Assembly (NCBI RefSeq): GCF_000220985.1
Contig: NZ_AFRW01000012.1
Location: forward strand, 27,528 to 91,527
From: Nesterenkonia sp. F
Lineage (GTDB): Bacteria; Actinomycetota; Actinomycetes; Actinomycetales; Micrococcaceae
Direction: 5' to 3'
DNA length: 64,000 bases
Shown: positions 1 through 10,810 of the stretch, in pieces
How the letters are laid out: each line of letters opens with the position of its first letter
Position numbering within the stretch: the stretch's first letter is position 1
Notes under the pieces: model-generated
The model's input: the letters and a program-made list of their open reading frames with translations, nothing else
The model's database searches: none
Told to the model about the DNA's origin: nothing
Program-made: the position numbers and the translations under genes

Positions 1-501
1 GCGATGTGGATGTCGATCGTGCCGCCGCTGCCGATGCTGCTGCTCTCACTGGTCGTCGAAGGTCCCGAGACGATCCACGACTCGCTGGCCTCTGCGGCGA
101 CGCCCGAGGCCGTGCCGGCGCTGCTCGGGCTGCTCTACACCGTGGTGCTGGGCACCGTCGTCGCCTCCGGGATCTGGAACGGGCTGATGGCCCGTCACCC
201 GGCCGGAGTGGTCTCGCCGTTCTCCATGCTGGTCCCGGTGGTCGGGATGAGTGCGGCCTGGATCGTGCTGGGGGAGCGGGTCACCGTGCCGGAGCTGCTG
301 GGCGGGGCCCTGGTGGTCGGCGGAGTGCTGTTGGGGAGCCGCCGGAGCCTGTCGATCCCGGGCCGACGGCGACCGTCCCGTCCGCATCCGGCCGGTGCGA
401 CGTCGACGGGCGGCGGCCCGGTCAGTCCGGAGCCGGCGCCCGGTCCCACGGCAGCAGCGGGGTCGACGGGGCCGGATCGTCCCGCAGACGTCCGTAGGTG
501 A
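1..501 (+). CDS. EamA/DMT-family transporter, C-terminal part (5' truncated)
   Basis: The gene enters from the left edge, so its start is outside the window. The visible 166 residues begin inside the membrane domain and show hydrophobic segments typical of the second EamA repeat, including VVLGTVVASGIWN, the motif SMLVPVVGMSAAWIVLGE and ELLGGALVVGGVLLG. Family members are drug/metabolite transporters of the inner membrane that export amino acids or other small solutes; the substrate is not predictable here. The last ~50 residues form a Pro/Arg-rich cytoplasmic tail whose coding sequence overlaps the convergent GNAT gene by 80 bp, which is unusual and may mean that a shorter tail is ancestral. 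Confidence 0.8.
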   Translation, partial: AMWMSIVPPLPMLLLSLVVEGPETIHDSLASAATPEAVPALLGLLYTVVLGTVVASGIWNGLMARHPAGVVSPFSMLVPVVGMSAAWIVLGERVTVPELLGGALVVGGVLLGSRRSLSIPGRRRPSRPHPAGATSTGGGPVSPEPAPGPTAAAGSTGPDRPADVRR

Positions 502-1078
502 CGACGTCGACGCGCTCGCCGTCGACCAGGAATTTGCCGCGCTCCAGTCCCTCCCGGACGAATCCGGCGGCTCGCGCGACGACGCCGGAGGCCGGATTGT
601 CGGCCCGGTGACCCAGCTCCAGCCGCTCCAGGCCGGTCACGGGCCCGCCGGCGCGGAGCACCGGCGCGGTCGTGGGCCGGGCGGCCTCGTCCGCGGCGGT
701 CGAGAGTGCGTGGTGCGCCGTCGTCGCCGCGGCGGCGGAGGCCAGCCCGCAACCGCGATGCTCCGGGCGGACCCAGTAGAACAGCCAGCCGCGCCGGTCT
801 TCGGCGGTGACCCGCAGCCCGACGACGCCGACTGCCGCGCCGTCGACGTCGACCGCCGCGGCATGCCGGCCGCGGGAGGCGTCGGTCACGTGCAGCACAT
901 ACGCTCGTGCGGACTCGAGGTCGTCCACGTCGCCCTGCCGGGCCATCTGCGGATCGGCGGCGAAGGCCCGCCGCACCGCCTCGGCATCGGCGCGGCGCAG
1001 GGGCCGGAGGGCGTCCCCGTCGAACGGGGAGGGTCCCCTGGCGTCGGACGCGGGGGCGGAAGGGGGAGCCGCGGGCAT
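422..1078 (-). CDS. GNAT-family N-acetyltransferase (RimJ-like)
   Basis: A 218-residue GNAT protein. It carries LRPLRRADAEAVRRAF at the N terminus, a central strand (WLFYWVRPEHRGCGLA) carrying the acetyl-CoA loop (normally R/Q-x-x-G-x-G/A, here RGCGLA), and the late LERLELGHRADNPASGVVARAAGF block typical of the RimJ/RimL-type fold. Substrate unknown. The start at 1078 is supported by a TACAGT -10 box at 1085-1090 on the minus strand, placed exactly six bases before ATG, which predicts a leaderless mRNA. Longer upstream reading frames run antisense through typA and are ignored. The 3' end overlaps the EamA gene convergently. Confidence 0.8.
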   Translation of the reverse strand: MPAAPPSAPASDARGPSPFDGDALRPLRRADAEAVRRAFAADPQMARQGDVDDLESARAYVLHVTDASRGRHAAAVDVDGAAVGVVGLRVTAEDRRGWLFYWVRPEHRGCGLASAAAATTAHHALSTAADEAARPTTAPVLRAGGPVTGLERLELGHRADNPASGVVARAAGFVREGLERGKFLVDGERVDVVTYGRLRDDPAPSTPLLPWDRAPAPD

Positions 1079-1235
1079 GGTGCCACTGTATCCGGCGGGG
1101 CCGGGCCTCGCGGCGCCGGGCTCGGTCGACGTCCTGCTGTTCGCCGGCGGGCCCGGCCTCGACGTGTGCACCGCCGGCCGGCTCGTCCCCGAGACGTCGT
1201 GGACCGCTCCGCCCCGTCGAGTTTCCCGAGCCCCC

Positions 1236-1404
1236 TCCAACTGGACGGGGAATATGAAACAGGACGGGGCGGATCGGTGGCCCCTTCCAGCTGGACGGGG
1301 AGGACTGGTCGGCCGGGCGGGCGGATCGGCGACCCCGCCCAACTGGACGGGGACAACTGGTCGACCGGGCGGTCGCCGCATCGCCCCGCCCAGCTGGACG
1401 GGGA
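1236..1404. repeat. Four-copy ~51-bp tandem repeat upstream of typA
   Basis: A 16-base core containing CCARCTGGACGGGGA occurs four times, starting at 1236, 1286, 1338 and 1389 (spacing 50, 52, 51). The text between the cores is also partly conserved: ACTGGTCG, CCGGGCGG and GGATCGG recur at matching places. The centre of the core, TCCARCTGGA, is nearly palindromic. The spacing is not a constant multiple of three, so this is not a coding repeat. It lies between the divergent GNAT gene and typA, upstream of the typA -10 box. A spacing near five helical turns would put all copies on one face of the DNA. Confidence 0.85.
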
Positions 1405-1487
1405 GAACCGGCAGGCACCACGGCCCGAGACCGCCCTCCCCACGATCCCTGCACACCGCCCGGTGCGGCGCTGGCCCGGCGGACCAG

Positions 1488-1493
1488 TAGACT
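1488..1493 (+). promoter_or_regulatory. Probable typA promoter (-10 TAGACT)
   Basis: TAGACT preceded by AG matches the -10 form seen at several other genes in this window (4152, 18839, 33329, 59819). It would start transcription near 1500 and give a leader of about 90 nt before the ATG at 1590. No clear -35 is visible. Confidence 0.55.
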
Positions 1494-1589
1494 GGGAGGA
1501 GCTGATGCCCGCACCACCGCGGGGCGACGTCGTCGTCCCGGTCCGTCGTGCTGGCCGAACACCCCTTTCTGGAAGGTACGCACTCCACC

Positions 1590-3531
<1,942 letters not shown>

Positions 3532-3535
<4 letters not shown>

Positions 3536-4119
3536 CGACGGCGCATCCGCGCCGGGGCTTCCGCCCGGTGCTGATGGGCCTGGCCATCGGCATCGGCGCG
3601 GTGCTCGGCGTGCTCGGCACCGCCCTGCACGCCGGGATCTGGGTGATCGGCGAGACGCAGGGCGGTCTGGTGCTCCCCTGGGGCGCGGCCCTGGCCCTGC
3701 TGATCTGCCTGCTCGCCCAGCTGTGGATCGGTCTCCGGGCGGACTCCGTCGTCGAATCGACGACGATGGGGGTGGTGACCTTCTCGCTGGTCACGGTCAC
3801 CATGGTCTGGCCCGGCGCCGATCAGCTGGCGGTGCCCTACAGCGCCGAGGCCATGCAGGCGCTGCCGGGTCCGACGATCGCCTCGCTGGTCTGGTGGTTC
3901 GGCTCGGTGGGAGTCACCTTCGTCAGCATGCTGGCGGTGCGCTGGCTGATCGCCCGCGAGCCGCTGCCCGCCGAGGGATCGGACGCCGGTGCCGAGGCCG
4001 GTGTCGAGGACGGTGTCGAGGCCGGTGTCGCAGACCGCGCCGAGGACAGCACCGCGGACAGCACCGGGGCCGGCGTCGACTTCGGTCCCGCGCCCGGCGG
4101 GACTGTGACGCGACCATGA
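3532..4119 (+). CDS. Small integral membrane protein downstream of typA
   Basis: 195 residues starting with GTG, which overlaps the typA stop as GTGA, so the two are probably translationally coupled. It has about four hydrophobic segments (residues ~14-35, 45-65, 80-100 and 120-140) followed by a hydrophilic tail. The tail is encoded by imperfect GCCGGTGTCGAG-type repeats, giving Gly-Val-Glu/Asp runs. No conserved catalytic motif is visible. Proteins of this kind follow typA in several actinobacteria, but I know no function for them. Confidence 0.75.
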
Positions 4120-4151
4120 CCCCCGGTCAGGACATCGGGGCCGGGGCTCGG

Positions 4152-4157
4152 TAGACT
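4152..4157 (+). promoter_or_regulatory. Probable fdxA promoter (-10 TAGACT)
   Basis: GGTAGACT lies about 150 bp before fdxA and would give a leader of roughly 140 nt. No recognisable riboswitch was found in that leader. Confidence 0.5.
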
Positions 4158-4304
4158 GGGGGAACCGATCGTCCGAGGACGTCGCCCCCGTCGCGCTCGA
4201 CGCCGGGCCGGTCGGAGAGCACCCGAGAAGCACAGTCGATCGCCTCGCCCACGATCGGCCGATCCCGTGCCGCCCTCGGCGGCTGAGGAGAGACAGAGGA
4301 GTCC

Positions 4305-4625
4305 ATGACCTACATCATCGCCCTTCCCTGTGTGGACCTGAAGGACAAGGCCTGCATCGAGGAATGCCCGGTGGACTGCATCTATGAGGGCGAGCGCTCG
4401 CTCTACATCCATCCCGACGAGTGCGTCGACTGCGGCGCCTGCGAGCCGGTGTGTCCGGTCGAGGCCATCTACTACGAGGACGACGTCCCGGACGAGTGGC
4501 AGGAGTACTACCGCGCCAACGTCGAGTTCTTCGACGACGTCGGCTCGCCGGGCGGCGCCGCGAAGGTCGGGATGATCGAGAAGGACCACGAGGTCATCAC
4601 CGCGCTGCCGCCGCAGGAACACTGA
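4305..4625 (+). CDS. fdxA: Seven-iron ferredoxin
   Basis: A 106-residue ferredoxin of the 3Fe-4S/4Fe-4S type. The N-terminal half has the modified cluster pattern ALPCVDLKDKACIEECPVDC, and the second half has CVDCGACEPVCPVEAI, a full CxxCxxCxxxCP set. The C-terminal extension (DDVPDEWQEYY) is typical of actinobacterial FdxA. It acts as a cytoplasmic electron carrier. The ATG at 4305 follows GAGGAG closely. It lies 17 bp before dapC, an arrangement common in actinobacteria. Confidence 0.95.
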   Translation: MTYIIALPCVDLKDKACIEECPVDCIYEGERSLYIHPDECVDCGACEPVCPVEAIYYEDDVPDEWQEYYRANVEFFDDVGSPGGAAKVGMIEKDHEVITALPPQEH

Positions 4626-4642
4626 GGACGGCCGGCGCGCGC

Positions 4643-5740
4643 ATGCTGACCCTCCCTGAATACCCCTGGGACGCCATGGTCCCGTACCGCGAGCGGGCCC
4701 GACGGCATCCGGACGGCGTGGTCGACCTGTCCATCGGCACGCCGGTGGACCCCACTCCGCCGGTGGTCCGCGAGGCGCTGGCGGCCGCCGCCGACGCTCC
4801 CGGCTACCCGACCACGCACGGCCGCCGCGAGCTCCGCGAGGCGGTCTCGGGCTGGTTCGCCCGACGGCGCGGCGTCGCCGGCCTCGACCCGGAGGCGGTG
4901 ATGCCGACGATCGGCTCCAAGGAGCTGGTCGCCTGGCTGCCGACGCTGCTGGGCCTCGGCGTCGGCGACGTCGTGCTGCGTCCGCAGGTGGCGTATCCGA
5001 CCTATGACATCGGTGCGCAGATCGCCGGGGCCGAGGCGGTCGCGGCCGAGGATCCGGCGGCGCTGGACGAGGAGACGCTGGCGCGGGTGAAGCTGATCTG
5101 GGTCAACTCGCCGTCGAACCCCACCGGTGAGGTGAAGACCGCCGAGCAGCTGCGCGCCATCGTCGAGCTGGCCCGCCGCATCGGCGCGGTCGTCGCCTCC
5201 GACGAGTGCTACGCGGAGCTGCCCTGGACCGTCGACGAGGTCCCCTCGATCCTGGACCCGCGGGTCTGCGGGGGAGACCACCGCGGACTGCTGGCGGTCT
5301 ACTCGGCCTCGAAGCAGTCGAACCTCGCCGGCTACCGGGCGGCGTTCGTCGCCGGATGCGGGGAGCTGATCGCCGGGCTGATCAACACCCGCAAGCATGC
5401 CGGGATGATCATGCCCGCCCCGGTGCAGGAGGCGCTGCGCGTCGCGCTGACCGACGACGAGCACGTCGCCGCCCAGCGGGACATCTACCGCCGGCGTCGG
5501 GAGAAGCTGCTGTCGGCGGTGCAGGCCCGAGGACTGCAGGTGACCGGGTCGCAGGCCGGGCTCTACCTGTGGTGCTCCGACGGCTCCTCGGACACCTGGG
5601 GGATCGTGTCCTCGCTGGCCGACGAGGGTCTCGTCGTCGGCCCCGGGGTCTTCTACGGCGACCACGGGGCCGGGCACGTCCGGGTGGCGCTCACCGCCGC
5701 CGACGAGCGCGTCGACGCCGCCGTCGAACGCTTGGGCTGA
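4643..5740 (+). CDS. dapC: Succinyldiaminopimelate transaminase
   Basis: A 365-residue PLP enzyme of aminotransferase fold type I. It should convert N-succinyl-2-amino-6-ketopimelate to succinyl-LL-diaminopimelate in lysine and peptidoglycan precursor synthesis. Visible marks are the substrate-entry region TPVDPTPP, the PLP-phosphate-contacting NSPSNPTGE, the DECYAELPW strand and the Schiff-base lysine in SASKQSNLAGYR. Its neighbours fdxA (upstream) and dapD/dapE (6 kb away) support the DapC assignment over other aspartate-aminotransferase-like enzymes. ATG at 4643 matches the usual N terminus (LPEYPWD). Confidence 0.9.
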   Translation: MLTLPEYPWDAMVPYRERARRHPDGVVDLSIGTPVDPTPPVVREALAAAADAPGYPTTHGRRELREAVSGWFARRRGVAGLDPEAVMPTIGSKELVAWLPTLLGLGVGDVVLRPQVAYPTYDIGAQIAGAEAVAAEDPAALDEETLARVKLIWVNSPSNPTGEVKTAEQLRAIVELARRIGAVVASDECYAELPWTVDEVPSILDPRVCGGDHRGLLAVYSASKQSNLAGYRAAFVAGCGELIAGLINTRKHAGMIMPAPVQEALRVALTDDEHVAAQRDIYRRRREKLLSAVQARGLQVTGSQAGLYLWCSDGSSDTWGIVSSLADEGLVVGPGVFYGDHGAGHVRVALTAADERVDAAVERLG

Positions 5741-5926
5741 CCGGACCGCGGCAGCCCCGCGGGATGGGCGCGAGATGCGTCGATCCCCGCTGTGCCGGGC
5801 CGGACGACTCCGTCCGGTGCGGCCGACCATCACCGACCATCGATGCTGTGCACGAACTGGCCCACGAGGTGACGACCAGGTAGGTTAGCTGTGTTGCCAG
5901 ATGAGTGTGCCCGACAAGGAGACCGC

Positions 5927-7210
5927 ATGACAGAGCAGTCACCAGCTCGTCTGATCCACGACGATCAGAACCTCGAGCTTCCGGTGAAGGCCGCCGTGGA
6001 GGGGAACGACGGCTACGAGATCGCCCCGCTGCGCGGCACGACCGGCAACGTCACCTATGACCCCGGTTTCATGAACACCGCGAACACCACCTCCGCGATC
6101 ACCTACATCGACGGCGATGCGGGGATCCTGCGGTACCGCGGCTATCCGATCGAGCAGCTGGCCGAGCACTCGAACTTCCTCGAGGTCTCCTACCTGCTCA
6201 TCCACGGCGAGCTCCCCACCGCCGACCAGCTGAGCGCCTTCGACAACGTCACCCGTCGGCACACTCTGCTGCACGAGGAGCTGAAGGACTTCTTCGGCGG
6301 CTTCCCGCGGGACGCCCACCCGATGCCGGTGCTCTCCTCGGCGGTCTCGGCGCTGTCGACGTACTACCCGGACTCGCTCGACCCCTACGACGCCGAGCAT
6401 GTCGAGCGCTCCACCTACCGGCTGCTGGCGAAGGTTCCGACCATCGCCTCCTATGCCTATAAGAAGTCCATCGGCCAGCCGATGCTCTACCCGGACAACA
6501 ACCTGACGCTGGTGGAGAACTTCCTGCGCGGCTGCTTCGGCGTGCCGGCCGAGCCCTACGAGCTGGATCCGGACCTGGTGAAGGCGCTGGACACGCTGCT
6601 GATCCTGCATGCCGACCATGAGCAGAACTGCTCGACGTCGACGGTGCGGCTGGTCGGCTCGGCCCAGGCGAACATGTTCGCCTCCATCTCCGCAGGCATC
6701 AACGCCCTCTACGGTCCCGCCCACGGCGGCGCCAACGAGGCGGTGCTGAAGATGCTGCGGCAGATCCAGGGCGGCGACATCACTCCGGAGGCCTTCATGG
6801 AGAAGGTCAAGAACAAGGAGGACGGCGTCCGCCTGATGGGCTTCGGCCACCGGGTCTACAAGAACTACGACCCGCGAGCCCGTGTGGTGAAGGGCATCGC
6901 CGACGACGTGCTGGCCAAGCTCGGCGGCGACGACGAGCTCTTCGAGATCGCCCAGCGGCTGGAGCAGAAGGCGCTGGAGGACGACTACTTCATCGAGCGC
7001 AAGCTCTACCCGAACGTGGACTTCTACACCGGGCTGATCTACAAGGCCATGGGCTTCCCGGAGAAGATGTTCACCGTGCTCTTCGCCCTGGGCCGGCTGC
7101 CCGGCTGGATCGCCCAGTGGCGCGAGATGATCCAGGACCCGTCGACGAAGATCGGGCGCCCGCGCCAGATCTACACCGGCGCGACCGAGCGGAACTACCC
7201 CGGGGTCTGA
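5927..7210 (+). CDS. gltA: Citrate synthase (type II, hexameric class)
   Basis: 427 residues. It condenses oxaloacetate and acetyl-CoA at the entry of the TCA cycle. Catalytic-region motifs are present: LILHADHEQNCSTSTVR (His of the first catalytic block), GPAHGGANEAVLKM, GFGHRVYKNYDPRA and NVDFYTGLIYKAMG (catalytic Asp region). The N-terminal beta domain (LELPVKAAVEGNDGYEI) is the form found in NADH-sensitive GltA of proteobacteria and actinobacteria. The ATG at 5927 has AAGGAGA just upstream; an earlier in-frame start at 5891 has no ribosome site. A TAGGTTAGCT stretch at 5881-5890 is the likely -10 region. Confidence 0.95.
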   Translation: MTEQSPARLIHDDQNLELPVKAAVEGNDGYEIAPLRGTTGNVTYDPGFMNTANTTSAITYIDGDAGILRYRGYPIEQLAEHSNFLEVSYLLIHGELPTADQLSAFDNVTRRHTLLHEELKDFFGGFPRDAHPMPVLSSAVSALSTYYPDSLDPYDAEHVERSTYRLLAKVPTIASYAYKKSIGQPMLYPDNNLTLVENFLRGCFGVPAEPYELDPDLVKALDTLLILHADHEQNCSTSTVRLVGSAQANMFASISAGINALYGPAHGGANEAVLKMLRQIQGGDITPEAFMEKVKNKEDGVRLMGFGHRVYKNYDPRARVVKGIADDVLAKLGGDDELFEIAQRLEQKALEDDYFIERKLYPNVDFYTGLIYKAMGFPEKMFTVLFALGRLPGWIAQWREMIQDPSTKIGRPRQIYTGATERNYPGV

Positions 7211-7254
7211 GGACCGCGGAGCTCGATCCACCGCGACGCCCCTGCCGGTCTGGC

Positions 7255-8704
7255 GGGTTCTAGCGGTGGTCGCAACACCCTGATTCTCAGGAGGTTGCGA
7301 CCACCGTGTCGTTTGCAGAGAGAAAGAAACAGTTCCTCACGCTGCTGGCCGAGGTCGGAAGCGTGACTGTGGCAGCACGTCAGTTGGGCGTGAACCGCAA
7401 CACTGGATACTCCTGGGCCAGGAGCGCGGGCATCAAATCCACCCGGATTGAGCATCCGAGCAAGGCCGAGTACCTGAAGCTGCGTGATCTTGGACTGACT
7501 CAACGCGCCGCGGTTGAACAGGCGGGGGTTCATCCCCGCTCTGGCCGCGATTGGGAACGCGGGATCCGCCGGGCCCAGAACGGGCGGCACTACCCCGATG
7601 GCAGGTTCGTCGACTACACCACCGGGCAGACGAAGATAGTCGCTATGGACTCTACTGTGCCGGTGGCCGGCGCCGTTCCCGAGGCGGTCAGCCCTCGACT
7701 GTTGTCGTTGTCAGAACGTGAGCAGATCGCGGATCTACCTTGGGCAGGCTGGTCGCTGCGGGCCATCGGCGAGCCCCTGGGCCGAGCGGCCTCGACGATC
7801 AAACGTGAACTAGATGCTCACACCAGTGACCAGGACCTGTACCTGCCCTCGGTGGCGCACCGCCGGTCTGCACTCTCCAGGTCCAGGCCGAAGACGGCGA
7901 AATTGGCCCGACCAGGGCCGTTGCGGGATGCGGTGGCCTCTATGCTGGCCGAAGAGTGGTCCCCGGAGCAGATCAGTGGGATCCTGCCTCGACAGTTCCC
8001 CGATGACGAGGCGATGAGGGTGAGCACCGAGACGATCTACCAAGCGATCTACGTCCAGGCCCGTGGTGGGCTCAAGCGTGAGATCCAGTCAGCGCTGCGC
8101 ACCGGACGTACCCGCCGGAAGCCCCATCGCAGTGTTGTCCAGCGCCAGCCGCGGTTCAAAGATCCGATGATCATGATCAGCGACCGCCCCGCAGAGATCG
8201 AGGACCGTGCCGTACCAGGGCACTGGGAAGGTGACCTGATCATGGGCGCGGCCAACAAGTCCGCGATCGTGACCTTGGTGGAGCGATCGACCCGCTATGT
8301 GATGCTGGGGCACCTGCCCGCCGGCGAGCACACCGCTGAGACGGTCCGCGACGTGCTGGTCGATCTGATGGCAACCCTGCCCGGGCACCTCAGGGGATCA
8401 CTGACCTGGGACCAAGGCTCGGAGATGGCCGCGCATAAGAGCTTCAAGATCTCCTCTGGTGTGCCGGTGTATTTCTGTGATCCGGCTTCGCCCTGGCAAC
8501 GAGGTTCCAATGAGAACACCAACGGGCTGCTGCGACAGTACTTCCCCAAAGGCACCGATCTCTCAGCTCATGGTCCGTTGGACCTCGAGATGGTCGCGCA
8601 GAAGCTGAATCGTCGACCACGCAAAACGCTCGGCTGGGATTCCCCAGCCGAGCGTCTGCTAGAACTTATCTAGTTCTTCGGTGTTGCGACGACCCCTTGA
8701 ATCC
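7255..8704 (+). mobile_element. IS30-family insertion sequence, apparently complete
   Basis: About 1,450 bp with imperfect terminal inverted repeats. The inner 15 bases are nearly identical: GGTGGTCGCAACACC at 7265-7279 and, reverse-complemented, GGTCGTCGCAACACC at 8680-8694. Similarity continues outward, so the full ends are probably 7255-7279 and 8680-8704 (about 20 of 25 matching). The flanking bases GC at 7253-7254 and GC at 8705-8706 could be a 2-bp target duplication. The element sits between citrate synthase and the dapD operon and breaks no gene. Its GC content looks lower than that of its neighbours, as expected for a mobile element. Confidence 0.9.
7306..8673 (+). CDS. IS30-family transposase
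   Basis: 455 residues, intact, GTG start at 7306. The N terminus has a helix-turn-helix region (GSVTVAARQLGVNRNTGYSW), then a second HTH_38-like segment (WAGWSLRAIGEPLGRAASTI). The DDE catalytic core follows: first Asp in GHWEGDLIMG, second Asp in LTWDQGSEMA, and Glu in NENTNGLLRQYFPKG. All three acidic residues are present and the frame is unbroken, so the element may still be active. It catalyses cut-and-paste or circle-mediated transposition between the terminal repeats. Confidence 0.95.
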   Translation: MSFAERKKQFLTLLAEVGSVTVAARQLGVNRNTGYSWARSAGIKSTRIEHPSKAEYLKLRDLGLTQRAAVEQAGVHPRSGRDWERGIRRAQNGRHYPDGRFVDYTTGQTKIVAMDSTVPVAGAVPEAVSPRLLSLSEREQIADLPWAGWSLRAIGEPLGRAASTIKRELDAHTSDQDLYLPSVAHRRSALSRSRPKTAKLARPGPLRDAVASMLAEEWSPEQISGILPRQFPDDEAMRVSTETIYQAIYVQARGGLKREIQSALRTGRTRRKPHRSVVQRQPRFKDPMIMISDRPAEIEDRAVPGHWEGDLIMGAANKSAIVTLVERSTRYVMLGHLPAGEHTAETVRDVLVDLMATLPGHLRGSLTWDQGSEMAAHKSFKISSGVPVYFCDPASPWQRGSNENTNGLLRQYFPKGTDLSAHGPLDLEMVAQKLNRRPRKTLGWDSPAERLLELI

Positions 8705-8795
8705 GCCTCTCATCCGGCGGGGACGTCGTCGTGCCGGCCGGAGGCGGCGCGGCGAGCAGAGGGGCGGAGCCGGCGGCCATCGGGGACCGGTCGGC

Positions 8796-9809
8796 TCAGT
8801 CCCGCGGCGTGAACCCGATGCGCACTGTGCGCGGTCCGGCGTCCTGCCCGGCGTCGTCGCCCGAGGCGTCCTCCTCGAGCTGCTCCCAGCGGCCGGTCTC
8901 GCGCCGCCACTGGTAGCCGGCCGCCTGCACGGACCACACGCCGTGGACGTCGGCGGTGGCCACCGCCCACTGGCCGACCAGCCAGGCGCGGTCGAGCGCC
9001 GGCTGCTCGTCGGTCTCGGAGATCTCCACGACCAGCCGAGTCGCGCCGTCGGCCCCGTCCTCGCGGCGGATGACCTGCTCCTCCGAGTCGTCACGGTCGT
9101 CGCCGCCTGGGAGGTCGAGGATGCGGCCCAGCACGGCCGACATCTGCGCGTCCATGCCCTGCGGATCGGCGGCCGGCACGTCCTGCCGGCTGAACTCGCA
9201 GGCGACGCCCAGCGGCTGGCGGCCGGTCAGCGGCGGGGCGAAGGCACGGGCCGGATCGATCTGCTCGTCGTAGACGCTGGGGTCCAGCGGGCGGTCGAGG
9301 ACGTCGGCGGCCTGCTGGACGTCCAGCTGCGGCGTCCAGGAGCGCTTCTCCCGCTCCCGGGCCTCGACGAGGGAGTCGTAGAACCCGGACACCGGGGCGA
9401 GGACTTGCACCTGCTGCTGACGATCAGTCCAGTCGGGGCCGGAGTCGCGGAAGAGGGCCCGCGCCGGACGGTCCTCGCCGCCGGGCGAGACGCGCAGCTC
9501 GGACTCCTTCAGCGAGATCGCCAGCGCGTCGACCGCCGCCTCGACCGGCAGCCCGCGGTCGGCCGACATCGCCGCGACGAGTGCGGCATGCGCCGACTGC
9601 TCGGGGTCCAGATGGTGCTCCTGGGCGCCGAGCGGCACAGTGCAGCCGGGGTCGAGCAGATACTCCTGCTCGTCGATATAGCGCCAGGCGCCGTATCCTG
9701 TGCCGCCGACGAGCACCGCCAGCACCGCCAGCACCGCGACGGCCCGTCGGCGGCGGCGCCGACGGACCATGTCGCGGGTGGCCACGATGGGGCGGGAGGA
9801 GCGGCTCAT
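8796..9809 (-). CDS. Membrane-anchored protein of unknown function downstream of dapD
   Basis: 337 residues. An arginine-rich cytosolic start ([12 protein letters not shown]) is followed by one membrane helix (residues ~22-42) and a large extracytoplasmic domain. Family proteins in other actinobacteria carry no experimentally known function, to my knowledge. Conserved-looking features are CTVPLG soon after the helix, HAALVAAMSADRGLPVEAAVDALAISLKES and GLYDSL-like GFYDSLVEA. The alternation of helices with DRGLPxxA somewhat resembles transglycosylase-like domains, but I cannot confirm a catalytic residue. It starts 19 bp after the dapD stop on the same strand, so the two form a short operon. 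Confidence 0.75.
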   Translation of the reverse strand: MSRSSRPIVATRDMVRRRRRRRAVAVLAVLAVLVGGTGYGAWRYIDEQEYLLDPGCTVPLGAQEHHLDPEQSAHAALVAAMSADRGLPVEAAVDALAISLKESELRVSPGGEDRPARALFRDSGPDWTDRQQQVQVLAPVSGFYDSLVEAREREKRSWTPQLDVQQAADVLDRPLDPSVYDEQIDPARAFAPPLTGRQPLGVACEFSRQDVPAADPQGMDAQMSAVLGRILDLPGGDDRDDSEEQVIRREDGADGATRLVVEISETDEQPALDRAWLVGQWAVATADVHGVWSVQAAGYQWRRETGRWEQLEEDASGDDAGQDAGPRTVRIGFTPRD

Positions 9810-9828
9810 CGGACGGCGGCGGCCCGGC

Positions 9829-10803
9829 TCAGTTCTTGTGCAGCGCGGTGTTGAGCTCGATCTTCTCGCCCATCCGCGGCACCGCCTGGACCTGGCCGGA
9901 GGTGGAGTCCCGGCGGAAGAGCAGGTCGGAGACCCCGGAGAGCGCGGAGGCCTTGACCGTCTCGCGCACGGTGCGGTCGTCGGCGAGGACGGCGACCTTG
10001 GTGCCGGCGGTGATGTACAGCCCCGCCTCCACGACCGAGTCGTCGCCGATGGAGATCCCCACGCCGGCGTTGGCGCCGAGCAGCACCCGTTCGCCGAGCG
10101 TGATCTTCTCCCTGCCGCCGCCGGAGAGGGTGCCCATGATCGAGGCGCCGCCGCCGACGTCGGTGCCGTCGCCGACGACGACCCCGGCCGAGATCCGGCC
10201 CTCGACCATCGAGGTGCCCAGCGTGCCGGCGTTGAAGTTCACGAAGCCCTCGTGCATCACGGTGGTGCCCTCGGCGAGGTGGGCGCCGAGCCGCACCCGG
10301 TCGGCGTCGCCGATGCGCACACCCTTCGGAGTGACGTAGTCGACCAGCCGGGGGAACTTGTCGATGCTGTGGACGGTGACGTGTCCGCGGCGACGCAGCT
10401 TCAGCCGCGTGGTCTCGAAGTCCTCGATCGCGCAGGGGCCGAAGTTCGTCCAGACCACGTTGGTCAGATGGGCGAAGATGCCCTCCAGGTTGATGGTGCG
10501 CGGCTGCACCAATCGGTGGGAGAGCAGGTGCAGCCGCAGCCAGACGTCGGAGGTCGAGCTCGCCTCGGCGCCCAGGTCGGCCTCGACCGAGACCACCTGG
10601 GTGGACACCCCGCGGTCGGGGTCCTCGGACTCGGCCTCGCGCAGCGAGGCGAGCAGCTCGGCGTCGTCGTTCTCGACCAGCGGCGCCAGCACCGGGGCCG
10701 GGAACCAGGTGTCGAGCACCGTGCCGTCGGCGGCGACGGTGGCCAGGCCGTGGCCGGAGGCGAGGCGGGCGGAGGCGTCTGCGGAGGAGTCCAGCGAAGT
10801 CAT
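9829..10803 (-). CDS. dapD: 2,3,4,5-tetrahydropyridine-2,6-dicarboxylate N-succinyltransferase
   Basis: 324 residues. It succinylates tetrahydrodipicolinate in the succinylase branch of diaminopimelate/lysine synthesis. The N-terminal domain is followed by a left-handed beta-helix with hexapeptide-type repeats ([58 protein letters not shown]). It is the long actinobacterial DapD form (about 315-330 residues). ATG 10803 is chosen because TAGGAT at 10811-10816 puts the transcription start one base before it; an in-frame ATG at 10812 would lie inside the -10 box. It is divergent from dapE. Confidence 0.95.
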   Translation of the reverse strand: MTSLDSSADASARLASGHGLATVAADGTVLDTWFPAPVLAPLVENDDAELLASLREAESEDPDRGVSTQVVSVEADLGAEASSTSDVWLRLHLLSHRLVQPRTINLEGIFAHLTNVVWTNFGPCAIEDFETTRLKLRRRGHVTVHSIDKFPRLVDYVTPKGVRIGDADRVRLGAHLAEGTTVMHEGFVNFNAGTLGTSMVEGRISAGVVVGDGTDVGGGASIMGTLSGGGREKITLGERVLLGANAGVGISIGDDSVVEAGLYITAGTKVAVLADDRTVRETVKASALSGVSDLLFRRDSTSGQVQAVPRMGEKIELNTALHKN

Positions 10804-10810
10804 GTCCACC

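Noticed and set aside
1236..1404. CRISPR array
   Set aside because: Only four copies with short, diverged cores and conserved inter-core sequence; real CRISPR repeats are nearly identical and spacers are unrelated. No cas genes.
7195..7590. Antisense gene overlapping the IS30 left end
   Set aside because: A shadow frame of the transposase; no motif and no promoter.
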